NCBI GenBank assembly: GCA_028583605.1
Contig: CM053328.1
Coordinates: 29,991,578 to 30,055,577 of the forward strand
Direction of reading: 5' to 3'
Source of the DNA: Dastarcus helophoroides
Lineage: Eukaryota; Arthropoda; Insecta; Coleoptera; Bothrideridae
DNA: 64,000 nucleotides
Part shown: positions 1 through 12,469 of the stretch, piece by piece
Layout of the letters: every line of letters begins with the position of its first letter
Numbering within the stretch: position 1 is the stretch's first letter
Made by a program: the position numbers and the translations under genes
The notes under the pieces: generated by a model
Databases searched by the model: none
What the model was told of the DNA's origin: nothing
Seen by the model: the letters and a program-made list of their open reading frames with translations, nothing else

Positions 1-34
1 GACAAGGCGACACAGGGAGGTAGCGGTACATCAA

Positions 35-591
35 ATGATGGAAACACTTGCCAATTATCGATTGTCAGCCGATATATTAGGCATTGAGGAAGATGTAATT
101 AGAAGATGTGGTGTTATTTTGAGGACTTTAGCGTCTGAATATAAAATAAATATTCATGCATTTGAAGAGTATGCTTTAAAAACAGCGACCCTGTTAACTG
201 AAAAGTATCCCTGGTATTATATGCCTGCTAGCGTTCATAAAATATTAATCCATGGTCCATCAATCATTGAGCATGCTATAGTACCAATTGGTCTACTATC
301 CGAAGAAGCTCAAGAGGCAAGAAACAAAGATTTAAGAAATTACCCCGTAAATTTTACAAGAAAGATTTCTAGACACACACAAATAAAGACTTGATATGTC
401 GGCTTCTAGTAACCTCTGATCCATATTTTACGAGTTTAAGAGTAACACATAAAAAAACAGTTGGTCTTGATGATAACATGCTTTTACTTCTCGAACAAGA
501 CCAGTTCGTACAATCTTCCGATTCCACAGATTCCTCACAGGAAAAGAGTGACGATGGTGATTATGATGATGACGATGACAGTGCTCACTAA
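35..591 (+). pseudogene. Broken repeat-associated protein, C-terminal part
   Basis: Two overlapping frames form one protein tail: 35-394, then 391-591 in the next frame. The frame changes near 375-390, and reading across it gives a continuous sense (NKDLICRLLVTSDP), so a one-base frameshift is the simplest explanation. Visible landmarks are the segments WYYMPASVHKILIHG and GLLSEEAQEARNKDLR in the first frame. A very acidic tail rich in D, S and E ends at a TAA at 589-591. I associate these segments with a large protein family found as many copies in insect and cnidarian genomes, probably transposon-borne, but I cannot name its enzyme class. The 5' part lies outside the window or is lost. The frame break argues that this copy is dead. 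Neighbours give no operon-like context. Confidence 0.5.
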
Positions 592-980
592 TATTGTAAA
601 CATTACTTAATTCTTGTAAAACTTATATGTTCGTGTGTAATGTGCCCATGACCACTAGATTATCTGCATATGGATGTTGCATATTTATAATATGTATACT
701 TGTCGAGCTACAATATGCATGACTAGCCCTTAAAAACGTTATGACTCCTTTCTGTTGCAAGTTTATTAGAGTAAATATATTAGAAATATTAGATGTAAAT
801 AACACCAAATTAATTGTATGTTCAAATTTAGTCGTATTTTTGTTATCTGACATTTTTTGTAAATATAGAATACGTGAATTTTTCATAAATGTCTGCGAAT
901 AAGGCTAAAAATGTAAAAATTACATTCTGAAATTAAAATTATTAACATTGTCTATTTTTGATCACTTTTGAGGCGTTTTG
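592..980. other. Intergenic AT-rich stretch
   Basis: No coding frame, RNA gene or repeat end is recognisable here. The minus frame at 623-886 has no family features. Confidence 0.5.
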
Positions 981-3900
981 AACCACTGTGGCGAGCCAGC
1001 CGCATTAAAAAAAATGATTTCGTAAATTTCAAAGAGCCACAAATTTTTATTTCTGATCTTCACATTTTATTTCAAAACTAAATTAGATAAATCGGACAAA
1101 ATATGGGACAGAGACTGACTCATGTAGTCAAACGAAAATATATTCAGCCCAAAAGAACTTTTATTGCTCAAAATTTAGACCTTTACTTCACAATTTGTCT
1201 ATTTTTTCAGAATTTAGACTTTTTTAACTCTTCTCTACATTGGTCTTCTCTTTTAATATCTATTTTATTCCTAAAATTAGACTTTTGCCCCAACTCTTTC
1301 TTTCTTTTCAAAGCTCGACAATTTGTAAAAATGTTTACTTTTTTCTAATTCGACTTACTGGAAGATTAGACTTATTTCTCAAAAATTCATCTTTTGTTTA
1401 TGTTTGAATAAAAAAAGTAAAAATTTGAAGTAATTGAAGACATTAGAATATTTTTTGAAGATTTCGCCCTCATTTTCAAAGTTTTCTTTTTTCGAAATTT
1501 AGATCTATTCTCAAATTTCACTTTTTTCCAAAATTACATTTTTTCGTCTTTGTTCTAAATTACGGCTTTTTCTAGAACTTTCAAGATTTCTTTTAAAATT
1601 CGTCCTTTTACCAAATTTCGACATTTTCCCCAAACTTGACTTTTAGTAAACATTTAAACTTTTATTTATTTCTACAAATTTGGACATGTTACGCAAAATT
1701 CAGTTTTTTTTGAAATTTCGACTTTTCAAATTCGATATTTTATTGTTTTTGCAAACTGCGATTTTTTTGAAAAAATGTATCTACATATTTTCAAAATGTT
1801 TAATTTAATTTTAAAATTTGACTTTCTCTGGGAAATTTCGACCTCCAACACTTCAACTCTTTTCTAGAAATTTTTATATTCCTTTCAAAATTCGTCCTTT
1901 TTCCAAATTCAGCCATTTTGCCTGAATATTGACTTTTACAAAACATTTAAACTGTTATGTATTTTCCACAAATTTGCATTTGGTTCGCAAAATTTGTTTT
2001 TTTTTTAATTTCGACTTAAAATTCCACTTTTTATTGTTTCTGTAAGCTGCGGTTTTTAAACGAATTCTTGAATTTTCAAAATATTTGACTGAATCTCAAA
2101 ATTTGTTGTTTTTCTTAAAATTTGACCTTTCTCTAAAGTTCTACATTTTTCTCGAAACTAAAAGTTATATCAACATTGTCTTTTCTTTCGAAATTATTTA
2201 CCAATTCCATTAAATTTCGAATTTATCTAACAATTGGGAGTTTTTTTAATTCGTCTTGTTCTCGAAATTTCAAATTTATTCTTAAAATTTAACTTTCTCT
2301 GGAAAAATGCAAATTATTTTTCTTCTGCTCTGAAAAACTTTGACTTTTTAAAAGTTCGACGATTTTTTCTAATCCTTCAATTTTTTACAACCGCTTTTTC
2401 ACAAAATTTAAATTTGTCTAAAAATTACAGGTTTTAAATGTGTTCTGGGTTTCAATCCATTATCGAAATTCTACGTTTTTAAATTTTTTTTTTTAAACTT
2501 TTATCAAATTCATTTTTTTTAATTCTCTTTTTTTCAAAATTCGGTATTTTCTGGAGATTTCAACTTTTATTTCGAACCAAATTCCTCTATTTTCAAATCT
2601 CAAAATTTGATCTTTTTCTTAAAATTTGAATTTCTTTGGGAAATTTCGACCTTCTTTTAAAATTCAATACTTTTCTCGAAACTGGGGGTGTTATTGGCAT
2701 TTTCTTTTCTTTCGAAATTATTTTACCAATTTTCTCAAAATTCGATGTATCTGAAAATTGAAGTTTCTTTTTAATTCGTCTTGTTCTCGAAATTTCTATT
2801 TATTCTCAAAATTTAACTTTCTTGGAAACATTGCAAAATTTTTATTTTCTTCTTCTCTGAAACACTTCGACTTCTGAAAAAGTTTGACAATTTTTTTTAA
2901 GCTTTTAATTAATTACAAATTTTCTTTTCGAAATTTAACAATTTTTCACAAAACTTAAATTTGTTTAAACATGTCAGGTTTTTAAATTTTATCTGCAAAT
3001 TTCAATCTATTGTCAAAATTAGTCTTTTTAAAAATTTTGCGATTTTTCAGAACTTTTGACGAATTCATTTTTTTCGAAATCTCTCTTTTCCAAATTAAGG
3101 TTTTTGTGGAGTTTTCAAATTTCTATTTGCAAATCTCAAAATATGATTTATTTCTTGAAATTTGACTTTCTCTGGGAAATTTTTACTTTTTAATTTAACA
3201 CTTTTCTTAAAACTGGAAGTTTTATCGACATTTTCTTTTCTTTCGAAATCACTTTACCAATTTTCTCAAAATTCGAATTTATCAGAAAATTTGGATGTTT
3301 CTAAATTGTCTTGTTCTCGAAATTTCAAGTTTCTTTTCGAAATTTAAATTTCTCTGGAAAATTGCAAATTTGTTGTCGAAATTTCGGGCTTTTCTTAAAA
3401 TTTTGACTTTTTACATGAATTTTTCCTATAATTTGCCTTTTTTCTTTTTTCCGAAAAACTTCAACTTTTTTAAAGTTCGCCAAATTTTTTTAGGATTCCA
3501 GTTTACTTTTACAATTTCTTTTTTTGATATTTTACAGTTACTGAAAAAATTCAAATTTATCTAAAAATTTCAGGTTTTCAATTTATTTTCTAGTTTCGAT
3601 CTATTGTCAAAATCAGACGTTTTTCTTTCAAAAATTTAACCATTTTTGAGGACTTTTGATAAATTTACTTTTTTCGAGATTTATTCCTTTTTCTCAATTT
3701 TTTTCGAAAAATTTTCCTTTTTCTCAATTTTTTCGAAGTCTTTTTCTTAATTTTTTGGAAATCTCTTTCTTTTTGTCAAAATACTGCTTTTTCTGGAAAG
3801 TTTAGCTTTTATTTCGAACTTTGATATTTGCTGCTTGTGTAAATTAATTTTTTTTGCCAAATTTATCTTTTTTTCAAGAAATTTTAAGACCTGCAGAAAA

Positions 3901-4243
3901 TTTACAAATATAAAAGTAGTCATGAAAAATAATGTTTTTAGAAATTTCGAGTTTCCAAATTGGTCTTTTTCTAGAAATTTCAAAATTCATGTGTTTTTTT
4001 GAGAATCAATCAAAAATTTCGGAAAAATACTTCCTGAAATCATAACCTTTTTATCAAAATTTAAGCAAAACGTAAAAATTCCTAGAAAATTATTTTTAGA
4101 AATTTTGACTTGAGTCACTTGTTTTACATTTCTGCGTGTCTGTCCACTCTAGCTTTATTTTTTATTTTTTAGGGGAATTTAAAAAGCCGCATTTGCCTTT
4201 TCAAGAGCCGCATGCGGCTCGCGAGCCGCGGTTTGCTAACCCT
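981..4243. mobile_element. hAT-like ends bracketing a satellite block (possible non-autonomous element)
   Basis: The right end (4205-4243) carries GAGCCGCATGCGGCTCGCGA followed by GCCGCGGTTTGCTAACC. This GC-rich motif resembles terminal inverted repeats of some hAT transposons. The left end (981-1003) reads AACCACTGTGGCGAGCCAGC then CGC, with AAAGAGCC at 1030-1037; this is a degenerate inverted match to the right end read backwards. Everything between is non-coding satellite-like DNA. I could not find a convincing 8-bp target duplication. The two ends may therefore be one old element with a repetitive filler, or unrelated relics. Confidence 0.35.
1100..4130. repeat. Degenerate AAATTTCGAC satellite-like block 1
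   Basis: About 3 kb of diverged, roughly 22-28-bp units of the form TTTTTCTCAAAATTTCGACT, all in one orientation: T-rich on the plus strand, with AAATTTCGAC or AAATTTGAC cores. Open frames inside (for example 1103-1348, 3162-3347, 3295-3564) are long only because the T-rich unit lacks stops in one frame. They translate to F, L, N and K-rich low-complexity sequence and are not genes. Confidence 0.7.
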
Positions 4244-5750
4244 TTGTCTAATGCAAACGCATCGTCAGGATAGTTGATATTAATGTCCAAGAGAAATGTA
4301 TGGAATAAAGCGTCTAATCTAAAGGCACCGTAAGGCTTACTAAACATACCAAATGGAAAAAACAGGTGGTATTTGATCTTTTAAAAGAAGAGAAAACTCC
4401 CCCTAACAAAGCGCTCTTAATTCGTAACAAACTTTCTTATTAAACACTATTTTACGACTTCGTAGCTTAAAAAAAATAAAGTCTCTGGGCTTTTCCAGAG
4501 TGACCATTTCTGCTAAACTGTATTGGGCCCACTGTTGGACGTTCAGCTACCTATGATCCACTACACACATTTTAAAAGTTGCATTATTGTAACATAGGTC
4601 GTATTTTATTTACATGACACTTTGTAGCAGTTAAATAGATTTTACCTTTTAAGAGACACGTTTCGCAAAAGGCTTGGAAAACTGATTTTTTTTATAAATA
4701 TAAACTGAAGCCAAAACGTAATTCTCATATTTCTGTTTTATGGCGAACTTTCATACAGATTTTGTTCTCTATGTAATGCCATTTGGGGATGAGTCCTCTT
4801 CATTTCTCACCCGTTTTATATCGTTTTACTCAAAAGTTTATCAATTTTTTTAATAGGATAGACTGCCTTTCCGAATTTGAACTTTTTTCTAAAATTTTTA
4901 ACTTTTGAGTTATTTATTTTTTAAACTTGCAGATTTGGTAATTTTCCGGAAATTTTGGTTATTTTTGTTTACTTAAGTTTTAATTTTAGTCTTCCATTGT
5001 TGATCTTTATCGTAATTTGTAAGAAATTATATGCATTCTTTTTTTTTTTCTTTAATGCAATGACGAAGTTCGAAAAGTAGAATTTTTTCTGAAGTTCTAA
5101 TTACACAATTTTTTTATTTTAACTTGTAAATTGTGTAAGTAATTCAAGACGAGTCAATATTGACCTCAAAGTTAAAAATGAAATTCCAATGTTTATAATC
5201 ATTTTTTTTAGTTTTGGTTTTTTTGAAATTTTAATTTATATCTTCTCGATATATCGAATTTATAGAAATTTCTGACGTGTCGACCTCACATTTTCTATTT
5301 TTTACTTTTCCGACATATCAATTTATTTCAGAAATTCGGAAACAAGCATTTCCTATTTTTAATCTAATTTCAAATGGTACTAACAATGTTTTATAGATTT
5401 ACCTTTTTTTTTTAGAAATTTCACCTTTTGTCTAGCAATTTATTTCTGTAAATTCAAAGTTCATCTCAAAATTTCCACACTAAATCTCAGTGATAAAACA
5501 TAGATTTCAAAATTTGAGCTTTATTTTCGTAAGTTTGCTTATTTGCATATGCAAATGCATATCTAACCCATTTTCACTGATTACTAAATATTTCACCTAA
5601 AATCTAATGATGATGCACATTTTTGCTATATTTACGATATTTTTCCATGGTTACTTAATGGTCTTACTGAGCACCATATGGGACGTTTACTCTCCTTGGT
5701 TAAAGCAGTCGGTCGAAAATTTATGTGGAACTAGAGTGTACCATTTCTTC
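4244..5750. other. Intergenic AT-rich stretch
   Basis: Mixed AT-rich sequence with scattered satellite-like units after about 4850. The piece near 4290-4320 (AGAGAAATGTATGGAATAAA and on) recurs in similar form near 43285-43310, so it is a dispersed repeat. No gene seen. Confidence 0.45.
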
Positions 5751-7500
5751 TTCAAAATTATTCTTTGTTTACAAAATTTGTCTTTTAAAACTTCGAATTT
5801 ATTATTAAAATGTGACTTTTTTTTATCAAAATTGCTCTCCTGAAAATTTCCAATTTCTACCTCAAAATTTTTCCTTTTTTTCCTTCAAAGTTTCCATTTT
5901 TCAAGTTCCTTTATTGAAAACTTTCACTATTTTAAAATCCTCATTTCGGCAAATTTTATTATCAAAATTTGCTTTCTCGTCAAACTTTGGTCGATCATAA
6001 AAAAGTAAAATTTTGAAAGGGTTTTTTTTTGGATTTGTAAATTTTTACGTAGCAAATTTTCTTTGCAAATTTCAAGATTTTCGAGATTTGTTTTTAAATT
6101 CAATTTTCTGAAAATTCCAACTTGTTTCTCAAAATGTATCTGACTTCAGAGGTCAAGAAAATTATTTAATCGAAAAATTTCGTTTTTTTCTCAAAATTTG
6201 TCTATTCTTTTTCCAAAATTTAACAAAATTGCAGTCTCTGAGATATTTTGAATTTTTACTAAAATTCAACTTTTTCTTTGAAATTTTGATCATTTGCTCG
6301 TAATTTTTATCTTTTTGCTGATTTTTTTTTCTTGATTCATTTTTGTTTAACTCAATTTTATTCCTGGAAATGCTTTTTTTCTCAATATTTGGATTTTTTG
6401 AAATTCTTTTATTTTTATTAATAAATATTTTCAAAATTTGAGTTTTTATGCAAAATTATAATTTTTTCTCGGAATTTGGCTTTTTCCCAAATTTTTTTTT
6501 TTAAATTCGTCATTTTTTTATGTTGCTTTTATTAATAAAATTTTATTTTTTCTTAAAATTTGATTTCCTTTTCAGATTTTCTTTTTCAGTTCCAAGATTT
6601 TTCTCGAAATCCCGTTATTTTTTGTAACATTTTTGAAATTTTCCACTTGCTAGCATCAAAACTTTTTCTCGAAATGTTTATGTTTATCTCACAATTCGGT
6701 ATTTAATATTTATGAAACTGAAGACTGTTTCTTCAAAATTGGTTTTCTTTTTCTTCGAAATTTTGATCTTTCGAAATTTCAAAATTTCGATCTTTCGAAA
6801 TTTCAAAATTTCCATTTTTTTTAATTCGTCTTTCTCTGGAAATTTTGACTTTTTTCAAAATCTCTTTTTTGAAATTTCAACTTTTATGTCAACATCATAT
6901 GGTCATAGAAATCTCAACTTTTTTTTCGAAATTCGTCTTTTTTTCAAAATTTTGATTTTCTGTTTAAAATTTGTCTTTTTCATAGACAACTATTCTAAAA
7001 ATTCAACTATATTTTTCAAAATTTAATTTTCTGTTGCAAATTTTTATTGTTTTTTCGAAATGTTTGTTCAAAATACGTCTTTTTTGGTGGAACGGACTGG
7101 TCCTTGGTTATCTTCAAAAGTTGCGCGTTAGAGCAACGTTTGTTGTGTTTTTTAATCTTTCTTGGTTTCAGGGGACAAGTTCTGTATTTCAATTTTTCAA
7201 AATACGTCTTTTTCGGGGTTTTTCGATTTGTTTTTTCTTTTTTAAAGCACTTTATTCCAAAAATCAACTTTTGGTTAAAATTGATTTTCTTTGGAAAATT
7301 TCGGATTTTCGACCGAGGAAATTTCGAGGTTTTTTTTCTCGACATTTCACCTTTTTTTCTAAATTCCATTATTTTGGATTTTTTTCAAGGAATTTCGATC
7401 TTTTAGAATCTGAATATCTAGAAATCTTGACTGAATGCCTAAAGTTTCTGAAAATTCATCTTTTGCTTGAAATGTTGATCTTTTCTCTTAATGCTTAAAG
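5750..7500. repeat. Degenerate AAATTTCGAC satellite-like block 2
   Basis: Same T-rich plus-strand orientation and unit as the block at 1.1-4.1 kb. A short exact local repeat, GATCTTTCGAAATTTCAAAA, occurs twice between 6764 and 6810. Frames of 90-154 codons on both strands here (6162-6434, 6712-7498) overlap each other and are low-complexity; none is a credible gene. A hammerhead-type repeat is embedded at 7085-7200. Confidence 0.65.
7085..7200 (+). mobile_element. Hammerhead-type interspersed repeat, core deleted
   Basis: Contains the family's outer segment GGTGGAACGGACTGGTCCTT, GGTTATCTTCAAAA, then directly GCGCGTTAGAGCAACG and the conserved tail TTTCTTGGTTTCAGGGGACA. The CTGAAGA/stem II part has been lost by deletion, so this copy cannot form the ribozyme-like fold. 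Confidence 0.7.
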
Positions 7501-8465
7501 TAAGTGTTTTCCCTAAAATATTACTTTTTGGTCTTTTCATTAAGATGTTTTGGAATCTGTTCACCTTTTTTAAATAATATTTTTAATGGAAAAACTCGAA
7601 GTTTAAAAAAATGTAACAATTCGGAAAGATTATAAATTTTATATTTTGACAAAAATAAGATTTTTAAAAAATGTTGTAATTAAATCAAATATTTTTAAAC
7701 AATCAAAATTCTTAAAAAGGCAAAATTTTAAACAAAGGAAAATTTTCAAAAAATGTTAAGATTCCAAAAACGATTTAAATTTTCAAATAAAGATAGAAAT
7801 TTAAAAAAAAAATCAATGTTTGGGAAAGTTAAATACGATGTATATAACGATATGATATACGGTTTGTTCATGTAAATTTTTCAAATGTTTTAATTTTGAG
7901 ATATCCAAATCGGGAAAAAAACATGGAATAGGAAATTTCAGAAATCCGAAATTTTCAGTCACAATCTCGAAAAAGTCGAAATTTTAAGGTCTCTTTTTGG
8001 AATAAAATGAGAAAATTTTCAGAAACCTTTGAAATATTCAAAAAAATAAAAATTAAAAAAAACAACATTTTTCAAAGTCTACATTTTGGAAAAAGGTCAA
8101 AATTTCCGAAAAAGCCAATTCATTCTAAAATGTGTGTAACTTTTCTTTAAAAATTTTAAGAAAAACGAATACATTCGCAAAAAAAGGAAAAAAGAGTATT
8201 TTTTGCATAAACTTAACTTTTTTTGAAGTGTTCACTCCTTTACTCGAAACTTTTATTTTATTTTACTTAAAATTTCGACCTTGATTTCCATTCCATTTAT
8301 AGAATGATTCTAGGACATTTGAGTTTAAAAATTTTAAAGGCGAACTCAAATTTTTAGAAAAAGGTTCAAATTTTGAGAAGAACAACAAATTTCAACAGAA
8401 AATTTTAAATTTTATGCAATACGAAACTTTTAAATTTGTACCAGAAATTTGTCAAAACTAGAAAC
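7501..8465. repeat. AT-rich sequence with reverse-orientation satellite units
   Basis: Units such as GTCGAAATTTTAAGG and AAAAAGGTCAAAATTTCCGA show the satellite in A-rich plus-strand orientation, opposite to the block before it. No gene seen. Confidence 0.5.
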
Positions 8466-9149
8466 AAAGGCTATATATAGGACGATAAGCATAGTGAATC
8501 GGCCCCAGAAAGTCGTCTGGATCATTTTTTTAAAATGTATTACTACAAATAAGATTTTTTGATCCTGCAAGTCTTAGATCTCTATCTAGTTTAGTTTTTT
8601 AAGAAATCGAAAAAATTCTAAAAAAAAATCGAAAAATAGAAAGCATTTTTTTCTCAAAAACGACTTAACCAATTTAAATAACATTTAAAAACGTTATAGA
8701 AATATACATAGATTATATTCCAAAAAATTTACAGTCTCTAATCATCATGTTATTTAGGAAAAACGGTAAATTTTTTTCAAAATCATTTTTTTTCAAAATT
8801 ATTTTTTTTATTATAACGTTCTAGAACAATTTTAAAACTAGTTTCTGTTTATGTTTTTTTTAATGTAAAATAACCTTGCAAATTTCGAAACTGATCAAAA
8901 AGGTACGCCATATTGAAAAAAAATAAAAACGGATTTTTTCATTAAAAAATTGATTTATATTTCAATTTCAGGAATATTGGGCTCATCTCAGAGTGTATAT
9001 TCCTACTAATAGAATAATTTAATTCTGCAAGTTTCAGCGTTTAATTAATTTTTTTCTCAAATCGCATAAAACCGGTTTCAATGAAATTTTAAAATATTAG
9101 AGGGGTAAATGAATGCTTTACTCAAAAAAAAACTATTCTTTATAACCTT

Positions 9150-9366
9150 GAAATAGAAAATTTGTCCCCTGAAATCAAGAAAGATTAAAAAACACAACAA
9201 AGGTTGCTTTAACGCGTTTCGACAGCCAGTGTCTCTCTGAAGATGATAGCTTGGCTGTCGAAACGCTTTAGAACAACCTTTGCTGTGTTTTTAATTTTTC
9301 TTGGTCTCAGGGGACAAGTTTTGTATTTCAGTTTTTAAAGATAATCATGAACCAGTCTGTTCCACC
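9150..9366 (+). mobile_element. Palindromic hammerhead-type repeat with 12-bp target duplication
   Basis: This copy is nearly a full palindrome. TTGTCCCCTGAAATCAAGAA, a run ending ACACAACAAAGG and GCGTTTCGACAGCCA lead into a centre. The same segments then return inverted: TGGCTGTCGAAACGC, AACCTTTGCTGTG, TCTCAGGGGACAAG. It ends GATAATCATGAACCAGTCTG then TTCCACC. CTTTATAACCTT occurs exactly on both sides (9138-9149 and 9367-9378), which fits a 12-bp target-site duplication made on insertion into the fold-back element. Confidence 0.75.
9233..9273 (+). ncRNA. Hammerhead-ribozyme-like core (family 1)
   Basis: In order: CTCT (stem I), CTGAAGA, one unpaired T, GATAGC, loop TTG, GCTGTC (stem II, one G-U pair), GAAA, then ACGCTT where better copies read palindromic ACGCGT, then AGAAC. 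This matches the CUGANGA/stem II/GAAA layout of type I hammerheads with a very short stem III, known to act as dimers in Penelope-like elements. The extra T before stem II and the damaged stem III in this copy are deviations. Activity is not implied. Confidence 0.4.
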
Positions 9367-10093
9367 CTTTATAACCTTAATAATAATTATTAGAGACGTT
9401 CTAGGGCAGTTTTAAAGTTAACTTTCTTAAAGTGTTTTATATATCTCTATAATATTTCCAAATTTCACTGAAATCGGTTTTATGTGGTTTTTGAGAAAAA
9501 AAATTTCCTATTTTCCAATTTTTTCAAAAAATAAAATGAATAGAATTCTGCAACGTTCAGGATCAAACTATTACATTAACAAAAATCTACTCTTTAGAGA
9601 TGATTCCAATACTCCTGAAATTAAAATAAATCAATTTTTAAATGAAAAAATGGTTTTATTTTTTTTCAATATGGCGTACCTTCTTGATTAGTTTCAGAAT
9701 TTGCAAGGTTATTTAACATCAAACAAGACATTAAAAAAAGTTTATTTAAAAATTGTTTTAGAACGTTATCATAAAGAAAAAAAAATAATTTAAAAAAAAT
9801 TGCCCGTTTCTCCTAAATAACACGAAGATTTTGGGTTGTTATTTTTTAAATATAGCCTTTATACATCTCTTATAATATGTCCACATTTTATTTAAATCGC
9901 TTAAGTAGTTTTTGAGAAAAAAATATTTTTCTGTTTTTCGGTTTTTTTGTTTTTTTTTTCAAAAACCAAATCAGAGGTCTAAAACTTGCAAAATTAAAAT
10001 ATTTTATTAGTTGCAGTACACCTTTAAAATAAGATCCAGATATCCTTCATGGGCCGAATCACTGTACTGTCCTATATCGTCCTATGGCCTTTA

Positions 10094-12190
10094 GTTAAAC
10101 TTTCAAAAATTCAAAATTTATACAAATTAGAAGCAAACCTATTTAAATTAAAAACAAATTTCACACTAGAAACAAACTTATTCAAATTTATAGCAAATTT
10201 GTTCAAATTGAAATGAAACCTATTCATAAAACAAGCAAATTTGGTAAAATTACAGCATTTTTATTTAAAGTTGCATATTTTGACACTTTGCGTGCATATT
10301 TTGAGCATTTTGCTTGCATATTTGCATGCACATTTCAAGCTTTTAATGTTGCATATAATCCGGTCTCTACTTATGATCGTGAAAAAATATGAATGCGCGG
10401 TGAGTCAGGATAAATAAATACAAAAAGATTCAAACAAAGTAACCAACACTTTCAATAACTTTTAAACAATCCGTATAATCAGTAACAATTTAACACAAGT
10501 ACTAAAGGTAAATAACTAAAGATATGAATTGTTTTGTGATGTATGGTCTCAATAGCACTTACAATGAAATGACGAAATTTTGAGGGATGTGAGCGAGAAA
10601 GCGAAACTCAAACAAAGATCGGGGAATCCCCAGTTCATAGACAAACTTTCTTATAAGCGACTCACTCACTCGAGTCACACGCGCCAAGTTTAAATAAGCG
10701 AAAGGTTAAAGCGTAAAACTAGGAGTTATGTTTTGTTGTTATTTCAGGTTCAGGAAAATGACGCGTGTTGCCAATATTTTTTTGGTTTTTATTTAATTTA
10801 AACATAAGCGGGGACTTTAAGTCTGGTGGCATCGCATTTAAAGAGGCCTCGCGATGCCCCTGCTGGCAGTACTGGCAATATCAACATTTTCACATTAGAA
10901 AATATGTTTAATGGTAAAAACAAATCCTAATATTTATTATTGTGAACTCAATTTTATTTAAATTGACAATTATCGATTCACATAAGTAACCTAGACTTTA
11001 GTCTGAAGAGGGAAATTGGGGAATTTGGAAATTGATAAATATTCTTGGGTCCTTCTGTACTTGATACTGGTTAAAGCAACTGATTGTTGGCAAAAGCTTT
11101 ATAGTAATCTTAACTGTCATCATCATATATTTTCTTTCGGAGATGTTAATTATAACAATGACGCATTTTATATGTGGCTTCATTCAAATTTTATATTTTG
11201 TTCAGGTATAATATCATTTACCTTCAATTTTTTTTTCGCAATAATTTGTTTTTTTTAGATCATGCAACCGAAGACTTAATCATCGAATTACAAATAAAAT
11301 TTAATACCCATTTTCACCTCCTGAGGCACTGAATTTCGAAAAAGATTTTAACATCAAAATATAACTAAAGCTATGAGAAAAATTTAACTAATAAGAAGTA
11401 AATGGAGGTAACCAGTATGTTGAATTTTGTATTGTTTGTTAAAAAGATTCTGGAGTAAAATTCTGTTTTAAAATTAAAGACTAACTTTCAACTCTTAGAT
11501 ATACTTTTGTGTTCGTTAAATTGTATCTCCTAACAATATTAAAAATATTTTAATTTAATTTTTATTAGTGCATACTTACACAGTAATATAAAAATATTGT
11601 GCCAATAACATGCGAAATATGTTCATTACTAACTCACGACACGGTAAAATAATAAAAGAGCTCTACTATTCACAATATTATTAATCACTTCCATTGATAA
11701 AATAATTTATTATTAAGCACGCGGTTATTGTCTGTTGACATAATCTGTTCGTACAATCGCCGTTTCAGTATAAAACTTAGAAGGAAGATATCAGAACAAA
11801 ACTACAATAAAATAAATGGAAGTGCTTCCAACGTAACATCAATTTGTGTTGTAGATGCCAGAAAAGAAAAATGGTTTTTACTTATTTTTATTATAATGTG
11901 CACTTCTCAGCAGAATATTTCAGTAGGTCTACTCCATCAGTTTGTACAAAGTTGCATTACATCCTTACTAATACATTAATGCAAAAGTGTCGTTGTCTGT
12001 TTGTTTGTCCACTTATCACGGCTCAATTACTAAAGCAATTTTGACGAAAATTAGTATCAACATTCCTTACGATGTAGAATAGTTGATAGACTACTTTTTA
12101 CCCCAAACTTAACAAAGCTTTTATAACCTTTATCTTCTTCTCTTCTTGTTCACTTTAGGGTTTAGGCATTATCCATGTTACGATACTCAT
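10094..12190. other. Intergenic stretch with one dispersed repeat
   Basis: At about 10240-10370, GCATATTTTG-like words lead to GCATATAATCCGGTCTCTAC. A similar segment, GCATGTAATCCACTCTCTAG, lies near 29402-29424, so this is a shared dispersed repeat. The rest (10.4-12.2 kb) is AT-rich with small frames on both strands (10998-11258, 11728-12044) that show no family features. No gene seen. Confidence 0.4.
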
Positions 12191-12469
12191 CTTTTTCTTG
12201 GCCCACCAATTCTTCTACTACCGGACCATCTGGCTAAGGGAGACAACCCCAACCGAAAAAGCTAGTCCTTACCAGACATTAAGGTTGAGCAGGTGGCTAG
12301 TAACCAGCTCTCGTAAAAGTTTAATAAATACTTGCACTACCCCAAAGGCCTCGGAAACTAATAACCTTCATAAGTTAAGAGTCATTACCTTTACATACAG
12401 TATAAACAATCACAGAGAAAGTTAAGAATGTCAACTATGTAAGCTTTATATTAAAAACAAGTAGCAAAT

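Larger units (their letters stand above)
8466..10093. mobile_element. Fold-back element, about 1.63 kb, arms about 0.7 kb
   Basis: The two halves are imperfect reverse complements. The left arm starts AAAGGCTATATATAGGACGA, with GAATCGGCCCCAGAAAGTCG soon after; the right arm ends GGGCCGAATCACTGTACTG, then CCTATATCGTCCTATGGCCT. Inner matches include AAGGTACGCCATATTGAAAA (left, about 8900) and TTTTCAATATGGCGTACCTT (right, about 9663-9682), and ACGTTCTAGAACAATTTTAA (about 8817) against TGTTTTAGAACGTTATC (about 9755). No transposase frame exists inside. A palindromic hammerhead-type repeat sits in the loop at 9150-9366. Class and target duplication are not resolved. Confidence 0.7.

Noticed and set aside
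7016..7498. Overlapping frames of 104-154 codons on both strands
   Set aside because: They lie in T-rich satellite and an interspersed repeat, overlap one another and are low-complexity F, K and N-rich sequence. No family features.
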